A stretch of DNA of 64,000 nucleotides from UBA7803 sp040219935 (GCA_040219935.1 JAVJUA010000092.1:1-64000), one strand, 5' to 3'. Shown: positions 1 through 7,557, counted from the stretch's first letter. Notes: a model not told the origin generated them from the letters alone. A program made the numbers and translations.

Positions 1-141
1 CATTGCCGACTGGAGAACGCACTACAACGAAGTCCGACCCTACAGCGCGCTGGGATATACGCCGCCCGCTCGCATCGAAAAGCGGGCGGCTTAGAATGGA
101 AAACCCTCAGCCAACGTGGCTACCCAGAGGGGGTAAGGTCA
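1..141 (+). mobile_element. Right end of an IS3-family insertion sequence
   Basis: The window opens inside a transposase C-terminus (2-94) followed by a short non-coding tail. The tail ends in a GC-rich motif finishing GGGGGTAAGGTCA at 129-141, which resembles an IS3-family terminal inverted repeat with a CA-3' end. The left end lies outside the window, so the matching repeat and any target duplication cannot be seen. The boundary at 141 is inferred from the CA terminus only. The element abuts the low-GC cassette at 249-3084. Confidence 0.5.
2..94 (+). CDS. IS3-family transposase OrfB, C-terminal fragment (5' end outside window)
   Basis: The last 30 residues of a DDE transposase are visible. 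They include the motif YNEVRPYSALGYTPPAR, the usual C-terminal signature of IS3-family OrfB proteins (W-x-x-x-Y-N-x-x-R-P-x-x-x-L-x-x-x-x-P), followed by a stop at 92-94. In this family the protein catalyses copy-out-paste-in transposition. The DDE catalytic residues lie upstream of the window, so it cannot be judged whether the copy is intact. The subgroup cannot be fixed from this tail. Confidence 0.85.
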   Translation: MADWRTHYNEVRPYSALGYTPPARIEKRAA

Positions 142-142
142 C

Positions 143-241
143 TGGCCCCCGCCTCCCAAGCCCGATGACCGCGAGGAGTGGGAGGCGGCCACCATGGCCG
201 AGCAGGCGGAGTTGATGCAGCAGTGCATGGATGACTGTTGA
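143..241 (+). pseudogene. Possible C-terminal remnant of a gene cut by the IS element
   Basis: Directly after the presumed IS end an open frame encodes an acidic helical tail ending AEQAELMQQCMDDC, then TGA at 239-241. It has no start codon of its own that would give a plausible protein. The composition looks like a real protein C-terminus, so it may be the 3' end of a gene interrupted by the insertion sequence. It is too short to assign to a family and could be chance reading in GC-rich DNA. Confidence 0.25.
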
Positions 242-248
242 GTCAGAG

Positions 249-1052
249 CTAGTTAGGAAACTGCTCCTTGACCGTGACCTGCTTGCTCAAGAGGAAGTCA
301 ACGTGCGGAATCTCGACTTCGGGCTGATCAATGCAGCAATCCCCAAAGGCCTTTCCGCTCTTGCAGGGGCACGCGGCATCGCCTGTGACAGCAGAGAATC
401 GTTCTCTTGGGAATTTCTTGGTAGTCCAATTGAGATCCCATGGTTCGAACGGGTGATCAAGCATCTCTCGCAGGTGGCTTATGAGTGAAAAATCCAAGGT
501 TTCGTCATTGTGGAGTACTGAATACTTCTGAACTGGATTCGTCACTAAGGATATTTCACCAAGCTGTACATCTCGGGCAACGTGGACACAAAGTTCGCCC
601 AAATAGACCCTGCCCTTTTGGTGTGTGCATCTTGAGCGTGGCCTGATCTTATGGCCGCAGATGCTGCATTCGTAGTATCCAACAGTCATCGCTGGGCTAA
701 CGAAGATGCAGTACGGGTAAAGCGACTGCCACCTAGTCACCATTTGCTGAATGAAACGCGCTCTAGACCTTTCGAAGTACTGATCGGAAGTATTGCGCTT
801 GAGCGACTCGCACTTGATTTCACAGCGCTCCAAGTCATGCCACGCTTCTCGGTATTGATGTTCTCCAAGCTTGTGGAACGCCTCGACGAAAAGCAGATTC
901 AGTTCGAGCGCTTCTATCTCTCTCCAGCAATCGTTTGCCAGAGCTTCATCTCCTTGATCTACTGCTTGCTGCCTCTTCTTGTTGAGCGCATCAAGCATCT
1001 CTGTAACGTTATCGTTCTGCGCGTCCTCAAGTGTTAACAATTTAATCTTCAT
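249..1052 (-). CDS. SEC-C motif zinc-binding protein, last gene of the low-GC cassette
   Basis: 267 aa, function unknown. The C-terminus carries a complete SEC-C motif (C228-P-C230-x-S-G-K-x-F-x-x-C239-C240), the zinc-binding tail of SecA that is also fused to many nuclease, methylase and defence-associated proteins. A second likely zinc site lies mid-protein: C129-x-x-C132, C142-x-H144 and C155. The N-terminal ~110 residues are charged and probably helical (DALNKKRQQA, WREIEALELN). No signal peptide or membrane segment is seen, so it is probably cytoplasmic. The ATG at 1052 overlaps the stop of the upstream gene by 11 bases and has only a weak Shine-Dalgarno, so translation probably depends on coupling. 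Base composition is well below that of the surrounding chromosome. A nucleic-acid or protein-binding role is inference. Confidence 0.75.
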   Translation of the reverse strand: MKIKLLTLEDAQNDNVTEMLDALNKKRQQAVDQGDEALANDCWREIEALELNLLFVEAFHKLGEHQYREAWHDLERCEIKCESLKRNTSDQYFERSRARFIQQMVTRWQSLYPYCIFVSPAMTVGYYECSICGHKIRPRSRCTHQKGRVYLGELCVHVARDVQLGEISLVTNPVQKYSVLHNDETLDFSLISHLREMLDHPFEPWDLNWTTKKFPRERFSAVTGDAACPCKSGKAFGDCCIDQPEVEIPHVDFLLSKQVTVKEQFPN

Positions 1053-1530
1053 TGCTGACGCTTTTTACCGCATCGATAACCTTGTCAAGATCCTCAACCT
1101 TGCCGTCAAAGCTCACCGTGACCGCGTTGCCCTTCTTCTTCTCCACGATGAACTTCAGGGAAATCCTGTCGCTACTCTTTGCATTCAGCCTCTCATAGAT
1201 GTAGGAGGAAATTACGCCGCAGAAGATTGGGATCGCGACGTTCGCAATGAAGAACGTGCCTAGCCATAGGTCTGCAGCATGGAGGCTCAGTTCCCTATAC
1301 GCCTCGTCCGTAGCGTAAACGTCAGAATTCAGGTGATGCTCATTGAGGTAGTCAAGGGTGTCGAGAGTGCCAGCGTAGAACGCATCGTCGGACCCATGGG
1401 AGGGAAGAATGATTACGTCCTTGCACCTGAGGTCATCGGCCAAACTGGGGGGCGCGTCCCCAATTAGTTGTTCCCGCGAAAATTGCGACTCTTCTACCGA
1501 AAACCTTTCGCTTCGCTCGATACCAGACAC
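1042..1530 (-). CDS. Single-pass membrane protein with small C-terminal alpha/beta domain
   Basis: 162 aa, unrecognised. The start is the GTG at 1530 because an AGGAG Shine-Dalgarno (1536-1540 on the minus strand) sits six bases upstream. An in-frame ATG at 1578 would overlap the preceding gene and lacks such a site. Residues 1-85 are hydrophilic. A transmembrane helix spans about 88-111 (LWLGTFFIANVAIPIFCGVI). Residues 121-160 form a compact beta-beta-alpha stretch (ISLKFIVEKK, AVTVSFDGKVEDLDKVIDAV) that loosely resembles small effector-associated constant components of predicted bacterial conflict systems. That resemblance is by eye only. It is the third gene of the cassette, 25 bases after the four-helix protein and overlapping the SEC-C gene. 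Confidence 0.7.
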   Translation of the reverse strand: MSGIERSERFSVEESQFSREQLIGDAPPSLADDLRCKDVIILPSHGSDDAFYAGTLDTLDYLNEHHLNSDVYATDEAYRELSLHAADLWLGTFFIANVAIPIFCGVISSYIYERLNAKSSDRISLKFIVEKKKGNAVTVSFDGKVEDLDKVIDAVKSVSNED

Positions 1531-1555
1531 TGTTTCTCCTGAATTCGGTTGAAGG

Positions 1556-2215
1556 CTACGTCGACGAGCGCTCCACATCGTTGTCGCGGGCTGAATGGAC
1601 GGCTAGAACGTTGCACACGAATCGGATTCCGCTCCACCGAGCGCTCAGCGCGGTAAGAACATATTGTGCCGCGAATAGCGCCGCCGCGAGCCAGAGCGCT
1701 GCTGGTGCTGTCCCCGCGAAATACAGGGACAGCGGAATGAGCACAACTAGCGACACAGACATTGAGGCCATGTCTCGGTACATTAGAAATAACTTATGCG
1801 CCTCGCTCACGTCAGTCTCCGTGGAAACCTGCTTGTAGAGCTTGTACCACTTGGAGTTCTGATCGGAGGGGGCAGTGGGCAATGGTCCAACCTTTGACTG
1901 TAATTCAGCCATGTCGATGCGTGGATCATTGGGTCCGTACTTGGTGAATGCTTCACGCCCGGGCAGCCAGCCTCGCGCCTTCCAGTACACCAACATCGAC
2001 TTGATGTCGTGCGGTACCACATTGACTAGCAACAGGACTACGACAGGCATCACCGTTGTGGTGAGCACGCGTCCGATGCCTACTTCAGTTAGTGATGCGC
2101 CGCTTAGGAGCTCAGGTGCGACGAAGAAGAGAACGGCCAGCACATCGGCAACTGCCAGTAGCACCAGCCATTTCATGTTGAGCGACTTTAGCGAGCGTTC
2201 GCTGTTGTTGTTCAT
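1556..2215 (-). CDS. Four-helix membrane protein of the low-GC cassette
   Basis: 219 aa, no function recognised. The ATG at 2215 overlaps the stop of the upstream metallo-beta-lactamase-fold gene as ATGA, so the two are translationally coupled. A longer start at 2275 would run 64 bases into that gene and is less likely. Hydrophobic helices lie at about 14-33, 49-67, 150-168 and 170-190. The cytoplasmic loop of about 80 residues between helices 2 and 3 carries notable motifs: VPHDIKSMLVYW, GREAFTKYGPNDPRIDM and PLPTAPSDQNSKWYKLYK. Four helices around a large conserved loop suggest a membrane sensor or pore-forming partner of the MBL protein rather than a transporter. This is inference from architecture and operon position. 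Confidence 0.75.
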   Translation of the reverse strand: MNNNSERSLKSLNMKWLVLLAVADVLAVLFFVAPELLSGASLTEVGIGRVLTTTVMPVVVLLLVNVVPHDIKSMLVYWKARGWLPGREAFTKYGPNDPRIDMAELQSKVGPLPTAPSDQNSKWYKLYKQVSTETDVSEAHKLFLMYRDMASMSVSLVVLIPLSLYFAGTAPAALWLAAALFAAQYVLTALSARWSGIRFVCNVLAVHSARDNDVERSST

Positions 2216-3084
2216 CCACGCTTCTCTGTCGTGATGACAAAGGTTCCGGCGGAGTCGACTGTGAACTGAATCCAACCGTCACGGCGCGTCGTCAGGACAC
2301 GTCGCTGCTTCATCGTCGTTGCAACCTTGACACCATCAGGCCAGTTATCTATCACCCGCTGACGATACGTCTGGGCCATTCCCTGCGTGTCGTGCACAAT
2401 CGCCTTATCTGACATAACCACAGCGCGTGGGAAGCAGTAGTCGAAAACGTCGGCGCAATAGCCGTTCTCACGGCCATGGTGGGAAGCCACCAGTACGTCC
2501 ACGCTACCCAGTTCACTTCTGAAATCCTCACGCTCAAGTAAAGCCAACCACCCTTCTTCCTCAAGGTCGCCGGGGAAGAGAATCTTGAACCCCGCAAATT
2601 CTATGAAAATGACGCAACTCAGGTTGTTCGTATCGGTGAAACGCGGATACTTATTGAAGAAGGTCGTCCGGGTAATGCCACCCATGTGGTCGTTGAACGG
2701 CTCTGAGGCAGGTTGGTTGTAGGAGGCATGGATGCGCAGGAAGCGCTCGATGTCGCTTGACATTCCGCCTGCCGCCTTGATCTTCCTCAGTTCATCGGCG
2801 GGGGGATGAGGGTTGCGAGTCAGTGTCGTGACCTTGATACCTTCCTCCCAGAGGCCTTCAAGATCGCTCATGTGGTCCTGGTCAGCGTTCGTAATGAACA
2901 GGTGATCGAGCCTGTCCCTACCGAGAACGTGCTTGATGAACGTGCTGGGACGCCATTCCGCAGTGCAACCGGAATCGATCATGGCTAGCCGACCAGCATA
3001 CCCGTTCAACTGGTGATGGAGCATCGCACACGCGCCATGCTCCACGTCCCAGATGCGCAATAGCATCTCGCCCTGCAAGGCCAT
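2212..3084 (-). CDS. ComEC-like metallo-beta-lactamase-fold hydrolase, first gene of the cassette
   Basis: 290 aa from the ATG at 3084, chosen because AAAGGTGG lies just upstream. An ATG at 3126 in the same frame has no visible ribosome site. The fold is recognisable in order: IWDVEHGACAML and LAMIDSGC at the N-terminus, metal motif N66-A-D68-Q-D70-H71, LFPGD173 and VASH202H203G. This matches the soluble nuclease-like domain of ComEC/Rec2 (motif HxDxDH), except that Asn66 replaces the first His. There are no membrane segments, unlike full ComEC, so the protein is probably soluble and acts with the downstream membrane proteins. The likely role is a phosphodiesterase or nuclease; the substrate is unknown. 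Codon use and GC are unlike the flanking chromosome. Confidence 0.8.
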   Translation of the reverse strand: MALQGEMLLRIWDVEHGACAMLHHQLNGYAGRLAMIDSGCTAEWRPSTFIKHVLGRDRLDHLFITNADQDHMSDLEGLWEEGIKVTTLTRNPHPPADELRKIKAAGGMSSDIERFLRIHASYNQPASEPFNDHMGGITRTTFFNKYPRFTDTNNLSCVIFIEFAGFKILFPGDLEEEGWLALLEREDFRSELGSVDVLVASHHGRENGYCADVFDYCFPRAVVMSDKAIVHDTQGMAQTYRQRVIDNWPDGVKVATTMKQRRVLTTRRDGWIQFTVDSAGTFVITTEKRG

Positions 3085-3273
3085 CCGTTCCACCTTTCCC
3101 CCGATCAGGAGTCGATATGGGGACATCGAAGCTGATGTTCAAGCCCCCGCGCGGCGAGCTTCGTGCAAACGACAGCCAGGGCTGCGGGTAGAAAATCGGA
3201 AGAACGTGCGCTGCAAGGTGTGGCTACAGTCGCCCTGGAAGCACACGAAACGTCGCGTAAGTGCTTGTTTTTA

Positions 3274-3291
3274 TTGGCGGAGACAGGGATT
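3274..3291. repeat. Partial copy of the tRNA-Ser 3' end
   Basis: TTGGCGGAGACAGGGATT repeats the 3' end of the tRNA-Ser gene (3444 onward, plus orientation TTGGCGGAGAGGCAGGGATT) with a two-base gap. Integrases that target tRNA genes leave such partial duplications, so this may be a decayed attachment site. It lies between the low-GC cassette and the tRNA. The copy is short, and no integrase gene is visible. Confidence 0.4.
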
Positions 3292-3317
3292 GATTCGGCG
3301 CGGGGGACCGCGCCTCA

Positions 3318-3371
3318 CCCCTTCGGGGCGCCGCCGCTACGCGGCAGCGTCCAAACTCGCTCCGCGAGTTT
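3318..3371. repeat. Cluster of three small perfect hairpins
   Basis: Three consecutive inverted repeats with three-base loops are visible: CCCC-TTC-GGGG (3318-3328), GCCGC-TAC-GCGGC (3333-3345) and AAACTCGC-TCC-GCGAGTTT (3353-3371). They occupy the gene-free stretch 3127-3414 between the cassette and the tRNA terminator. REP-like intergenic palindromes or island-junction debris would both fit. I see no open frame of quality in this stretch. Confidence 0.5.
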
Positions 3372-3414
3372 GTCGAACCGAACGGCTCTCATCGCACCAC
3401 CCCGTCCACCAACG

Positions 3415-3440
3415 AAAATGGGCCCCGATGGGGCCCATTA
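3415..3440 (-). terminator. Rho-independent terminator downstream of tRNA-Ser
   Basis: On the minus strand, five bases after the tRNA CCA end, the hairpin TGGGCCCC-ATC-GGGGCCCA is followed by TTTT (plus-strand AAAA at 3415-3418). A strong GC stem with a U-tract directly after a tRNA is a standard intrinsic terminator. Confidence 0.85.
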
Positions 3441-3444
3441 TCGT

Positions 3445-3532
3445 TGGCGGAGAGGCAGGGATTCGAACCCTGGATACCTTGCGGTATACCTGATTTCGAG
3501 TCAGGCGCCTTCGACCACTCGGCCACCTCTCC
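3445..3532 (-). tRNA. tRNA-Ser(CGA), CCA encoded
   Basis: 88 nt on the minus strand. The acceptor stem GGAGAGG/CCTCTCC is followed by discriminator G and an encoded CCA. The D arm GGCCGAGTGG, anticodon stem CCTGA/TCAGG with loop CTCGAAA (anticodon CGA, reading UCG), a long class II variable arm (TATACCGCAAGGTAT) and the T-loop TTCGAAT are all present. The long variable arm and anticodon fix the identity as serine. The 3' end faces the low-GC cassette, the usual orientation for a tRNA gene used as an integration site. Confidence 0.97.
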
Positions 3533-3638
3533 GGGAAAACGTCGGCGGCGGGTCAGCCGCCGGCCGGGCCGCGTATTCTGTGGAAACGGGCGGTAGATTT
3601 CTACCCTCGCGCGGCGGCAGTTCCGGGCAGCGGTCCGC

Positions 3639-4400
3639 TCAGGCCAGCGCCCGCGCCGCCACCTGCACCCAGCCGACGCCGTGGTCCTGGGTGGCGAAGT
3701 CGAGGTAGGCCACCCGGTCGCGCAGGCCGTCGAAGGCTGCTTCCAGCAGCTCCGGGTGGTTGTTCTGCTCGCTGACGTGGCCCACCACCACCTGCAGGGC
3801 GTCGTGAGCCACGGTGGCCAGAAAGCCTGCCGCCTGCTCGTTGGAGAGGTGGCCGAGGTTGCCGGCGATGCGGCGCTTCACCGGCTCCGGGTAGCGGCCG
3901 CCCAGCAGCATGGCCGGGTCGTAGTTGCTCTCCATGAACAGCCCGTGGCAGCCGGCGTACTGCTCGCAGACGAAGGGCGTGGCGTGGCCGAGGTCGGACA
4001 CCACGCCCAGGCGCACGCCGCCGTGCTCGAACGTGAACTGGGTGGGCTCGCGGGCGTCGTGGGGCACGATCACCGGGCGCACCGAGACGGCGCCGATCTG
4101 GAACGGCGCGTGGCTGTCGAACGCGTGACCATAGAGGCCGGCGGCCTTCAGGGTGCCGAACGAGGCGTGCACCGGGATCGCGTAGCGATGGGCCAGCGCC
4201 GCCACGCCGCCGACGTGATCGGAGTGCTCGTGGGTCACCAGAATGGCGGACAGGTCGCCCGGGGCGACGCCGAGCCGGGCCAGACGCTGCAGCGCCTGCT
4301 TCAGGGTGAAGCCGCAGTCCACCAGGATGAGCTCGCCGCCGAGCTCGACCAGCGTGCCGTTGCCGCGGCTGCCGCTGCCGAGCGAGGCGAAGCGGGTCAA
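3639..4400 (-). CDS. YycJ/WalJ-like metallo-beta-lactamase-fold hydrolase
   Basis: 253 aa. The N-terminus FASLGSGSRGNGTLVE and the metal motif THEHSDHVGG (HxHxDH), then SDLGHAT and VVVGHVSEQN, are those of the YycJ/VicX/PhnP-like branch of the MBL superfamily, which includes predicted phosphodiesterases and exonucleases. All expected zinc ligands are present. The start is a TTG at 4400 overlapping the bamC stop as TTGA; this gives the N-terminus typical of the family, and no closer ATG exists. It is the last gene of the dapA-bamC-MBL run, ends about 100 bases before the tRNA-Ser gene and is probably co-transcribed with bamC. Its substrate is not known. Confidence 0.85.
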   Translation of the reverse strand: MTRFASLGSGSRGNGTLVELGGELILVDCGFTLKQALQRLARLGVAPGDLSAILVTHEHSDHVGGVAALAHRYAIPVHASFGTLKAAGLYGHAFDSHAPFQIGAVSVRPVIVPHDAREPTQFTFEHGGVRLGVVSDLGHATPFVCEQYAGCHGLFMESNYDPAMLLGGRYPEPVKRRIAGNLGHLSNEQAAGFLATVAHDALQVVVGHVSEQNNHPELLEAAFDGLRDRVAYLDFATQDHGVGWVQVAARALA

Positions 4401-5515
4401 CTGGCGTACTCGCGGATCAGCACCAGCACCTGCTGACCGAACTCGCGGTCGATGGCGCTGCCGTCATCGGCCAGCGCCGTGAGCAGGAAGTCGCCGTTGT
4501 CGGCCGGGGTCAGCCTGAGCTGCAGATCGCGCGTGTCGCGGCCGCCGAACGAGAACAGGCGCCGGAAGAAGCCGCGCTCCTCCGCTTCCATGTCCAGATC
4601 CTCCGGCACGGTGATGCGGTACACACCGGTGGCCTCGTCGGCATCGGCGACGTCGATGTCGGCGCGGTTCAGCGACTGCCCGACGGTGGCCCAGGCGCGC
4701 TCCCGGTCGAGGCGCAGGCGCAGCACCGGGTCGCCGCCGCCGTCGATGTCCAGGTACGACTTGACCCCGCTGCCGATGTCCAGCGCCACCATGGATACGG
4801 TCTGCTCCGCCACCCGGGCGGCGATGTAGGCGCCCAGCTCGTTCAGGAGCTCCTGCTCGACGTTGCCGAGGTGCGAGGGCGTGCCGCGCAGGTCGACCAG
4901 CTCTTCCGGACCCGGCGGCGCGAAGCCGTCGTTCTCGTGGCGCACGTGCACCTCGGTGGCACGCTCGCGCAGCCCCGGCTCGATGCGCAGCCGCAGCCGG
5001 TCGCGGCCGCCCTCGAGGTCGGCCTCGGCCTTGCCGTCGCGCACGGTCTGGCGCACCACGTCACGGTAGGCTTCGTCGGTGATCTCCAGCCAGGCGGTGT
5101 CCATGCGGCCGCGGTTCGGGGCCTCCCATTCCAGGGCAACGCCGTTTTCGGCCAGGAACTGACGCACCTTCGGCCAGACCGTGGTGGGCGGTTCCGGAAC
5201 CACCAGCCACAGCCGCTGGCCCAGACGCTGAATGCGCACCTCGTCGCGGGTGTCGCTGCCGTAGATGGCGTTGGGCCGCGGCGGGCTCGAGGGGTAGTAC
5301 TCGGGCCGCAGCCGGCTGGTGATCGATGGCACGGGGAACGGGTCCTGGACGCGGTCGGTGTCGAGCCCCTCCGGAATCACCAGCGGCTCGTTCTCCTGGA
5401 CGTCGATGTAGTCGTCGGTCTTGTTGACGAAGATGCCCTTGTCATCGTTCATCCACCGGCAGCCGCCCAGCAGCACCAGCGTCACGGTCAGCAGCAGCGC
5501 GCTCGACGCCCGCAT
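4397..5515 (-). CDS. bamC: Outer membrane assembly lipoprotein BamC
   Basis: 372 aa lipoprotein subunit of the BAM complex, which folds beta-barrel proteins into the outer membrane. A signal peptide with lipobox LVLLGGC places the lipidated cysteine at residue 19. It is followed by the unstructured segment with DYIDVQENEPLVIPEGLDT, the conserved BamD-binding region, and then two helix-grip domains. Its length is close to the E. coli protein. The ATG at 5515 overlaps the dapA stop by one base (TGATG), and the downstream MBL gene overlaps in turn. dapA-bamC is the classical gammaproteobacterial order. This frame stays open upstream of 5515 through dapA, but that part is an out-of-frame reading. 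Confidence 0.93.
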   Translation of the reverse strand: MRASSALLLTVTLVLLGGCRWMNDDKGIFVNKTDDYIDVQENEPLVIPEGLDTDRVQDPFPVPSITSRLRPEYYPSSPPRPNAIYGSDTRDEVRIQRLGQRLWLVVPEPPTTVWPKVRQFLAENGVALEWEAPNRGRMDTAWLEITDEAYRDVVRQTVRDGKAEADLEGGRDRLRLRIEPGLRERATEVHVRHENDGFAPPGPEELVDLRGTPSHLGNVEQELLNELGAYIAARVAEQTVSMVALDIGSGVKSYLDIDGGGDPVLRLRLDRERAWATVGQSLNRADIDVADADEATGVYRITVPEDLDMEAEERGFFRRLFSFGGRDTRDLQLRLTPADNGDFLLTALADDGSAIDREFGQQVLVLIREYAS

Positions 5516-6390
5516 CACAGCGCCCCTACCCGGCGCAGCCGGGCATCCAGCTCGTCGCGATGGCGTTCGGACAGCTCGAGCAGCGGCAGGCGTATGCCAC
5601 GGTCGATGCGGCCCATTTCGTACAGCGCCCACTTGGTGGGGCTGGGGCTCGTTTCCACGAACAGAATCTGATGAATCGGCTGCATGAGCGCGTCGAGTTC
5701 CCTCGCTTTGTCGACATCGCCTTCCAGGAAGGCGTTGCAGAAATCGGCCATCATGCGCGGCAGCACGTTGGCAGTGACTGAGATGGTGCCCACCGCGCCG
5801 AGTTCCATCATGCGCAGCGTCTGCGCGTCCTCGCCGGACAGGATGAAGAAGTCGTCCGGCACGCGCTCGCGGATGGCGGCCACCCGATTCGGGTCGCCGC
5901 AGGCTTCCTTGATGCCGACGATGCCGTCGATCCGGGCAAGCCGGCCCACGGTGTCGGGCTGCAGGTCGCAGGCCGTGCGCGGCGGCACGTTGTAGAGCAC
6001 CAGCGGCACGTTGGTCACTTCCGCCACCGCCTGATAGTGCCGGAACAGGCCTTCCTGAGTGGGGCGGTTGTAGTAGGGCGTCACCAGCAGGCAGGCATCG
6101 GCGCCCAGGCGCTCGGCCTCCTGAGTCTGATGAATGCATTCCGAGGTGGAGTTGGAGCCCGTGCCGGCCACCACCGGAATGCGGCCGTTCACCACTTCGA
6201 TGGTGCGGCGGATGACCACCAGGTGCTCCGGCGTGTCGAGGGTGGCGGACTCGCCCGTGGTACCCATGGGCACGATGCCGTGGGTGCCTTCGGCGACATG
6301 CCACTCGATGAGCGCCTCGAGCGCGTCCCAGTCGACGGCGCCGTCGGCCTTCATGGGCGTCACCAGGGCGACCAGACTTCCCCTCAACAT
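5515..6390 (-). CDS. dapA: 4-hydroxy-tetrahydrodipicolinate synthase
   Basis: 291 aa, the normal family length. It condenses pyruvate with aspartate semialdehyde, the first committed step of lysine and diaminopimelate synthesis, in the cytoplasm. Visible active-site residues are the GTTGES loop at 43-48, Y107, Y133 in VLYNVPPRT, R138, and the Schiff-base lysine K161 in IVGIKEA. The ATG at 6390 is preceded by GAGGGG on the minus strand, somewhat far upstream. bamC follows with a one-base overlap. A gap of about 55 bases separates it from the perM-like gene upstream, so all the genes from 7802 down to 3639 may form one minus-strand transcription unit. Confidence 0.96.
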   Translation of the reverse strand: MLRGSLVALVTPMKADGAVDWDALEALIEWHVAEGTHGIVPMGTTGESATLDTPEHLVVIRRTIEVVNGRIPVVAGTGSNSTSECIHQTQEAERLGADACLLVTPYYNRPTQEGLFRHYQAVAEVTNVPLVLYNVPPRTACDLQPDTVGRLARIDGIVGIKEACGDPNRVAAIRERVPDDFFILSGEDAQTLRMMELGAVGTISVTANVLPRMMADFCNAFLEGDVDKARELDALMQPIHQILFVETSPSPTKWALYEMGRIDRGIRLPLLELSERHRDELDARLRRVGAL

Positions 6391-6444
6391 AGGCTGCTTG
6401 CGCCCCTCGAAATCGCGCCATGGTAAAGAGCCGGCGCAGCCATC

Positions 6445-7557
6445 TCAAGGACGCTCGGCCGGTGGCGGCGCCGGCGCAGCCGGCGGCACCGCCGCCGCTT
6501 CGAGCTCGTGGCGGGGCCAGGCGTTGTAGATGGCCTTGACCAGGGTGGCGAGCGGAATAGCGAAGAAGATGCCCCAGAATCCCCACAGCCCGCCGAACAC
6601 GAGGATGGCCAGGATGATGGTGATCGGATGCAGGTCGTTGGCTTCCGAGAACAACAGCGGCACCAGCACGTTGCCATCCAGAAACTGGATCACGCCATAG
6701 GCCATCATGACCCAGGCCAGATCCCACGAGGCGCCGAACTGAATGATGCCGACCAGGGCGACGGGAATGGTCACAACCGCGGCGCCGATGAAGGGAATCA
6801 GCACCGACAGTCCCGTGACCAGGCCGAGCAGGGCAGCATAGTCGAGGCCGAGCAGCGAGAAGGTCACGAACGTGACCACCCCGACGATGAGAATTTCCAC
6901 GGCCTTGCCGCGCACGTAGTTGGCGAGCTGCCGGTTCATCTCCTTGCCCACCTGATTGAGCATGGGCCGGCGCTCCGGCAGCAGCGACAGGAACAGGCGC
7001 ATCAGCGTGGCCCGATCGCGCAGGAAGAAGAACACGGAGATCGGCACCAGCACCACGTAGATCAGCAGCGCCACCAGCGACGGCAGGTTGGCCACCAGGG
7101 TTTCCAGAGCGTTGCCGCTGAGCGCGCCGACCTGATTGGTGGCAGCGCCCAGCCACTGATCGATCTGCTCGGGCGTCAGGAACTCCGGGAAGCGCTCGGC
7201 CAGATCGCGGCCGATCTCGCGGATGCGGCCCATCACGCCGGGCAGGGCCACCATCATGGCCCGGGTCTGCTGCCAGGCGAGCGGCACGATGATCACCAGG
7301 AACAGCACCATCAGGCCGAAGAACAGCACGAAGGTGATGTACACGGCCGCCCGCTCCGGCACCCGCCACACCATCAGCCGGCGCACCAGGCCCTGCAGCA
7401 GGAAGGCCAGCACCAGGCCGGCCAGAATCGGCGCGAGCACGCTGCCGAGCACGAACAGCACCAGAAACCCGGTGACCAGCATCACCACCAGGTAGATGGC
7501 TTCCTCGTTCGAGAAGTGGCGGTTGATCCAGCCGCTGATGACCTCGATGAAGCGCAT
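6445..7557 (-). CDS. perM: AI-2E family transporter (PerM-like)
   Basis: 370 aa polytopic inner-membrane protein of the AI-2E transporter/PerM superfamily. Hydrophobic segments occur around residues 20-80 in pairs, at 155-180, and in a C-terminal cluster (about 210-340) carrying the family motifs GLVTGLSVLIPFIGA and FLDGNVLVPLLFSEANDLHPI. Family members include putative permeases and sodium/proton antiporters, so the substrate here is unknown. The C-terminus is a proline- and alanine-rich tail. The start at 7557 touches the stop of tusA, so the two genes are coupled. A perM gene next to bepA is also the arrangement in E. coli. Confidence 0.9.
   Translation of the reverse strand: MRFIEVISGWINRHFSNEEAIYLVVMLVTGFLVLFVLGSVLAPILAGLVLAFLLQGLVRRLMVWRVPERAAVYITFVLFFGLMVLFLVIIVPLAWQQTRAMMVALPGVMGRIREIGRDLAERFPEFLTPEQIDQWLGAATNQVGALSGNALETLVANLPSLVALLIYVVLVPISVFFFLRDRATLMRLFLSLLPERRPMLNQVGKEMNRQLANYVRGKAVEILIVGVVTFVTFSLLGLDYAALLGLVTGLSVLIPFIGAAVVTIPVALVGIIQFGASWDLAWVMMAYGVIQFLDGNVLVPLLFSEANDLHPITIILAILVFGGLWGFWGIFFAIPLATLVKAIYNAWPRHELEAAAVPPAAPAPPPAERP

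Noticed and set aside
3274..3291. A second tRNA gene
   Set aside because: Only 18 bases match the 3' end; there is no acceptor partner, anticodon arm or D arm. Kept as a partial repeat instead.
3591..3604. Small palindrome GGTAGATTTCTACC upstream of the tRNA as an operator or terminator
   Set aside because: Loop of two bases, no T-run and close to the presumed tRNA promoter. Too short to support a function.
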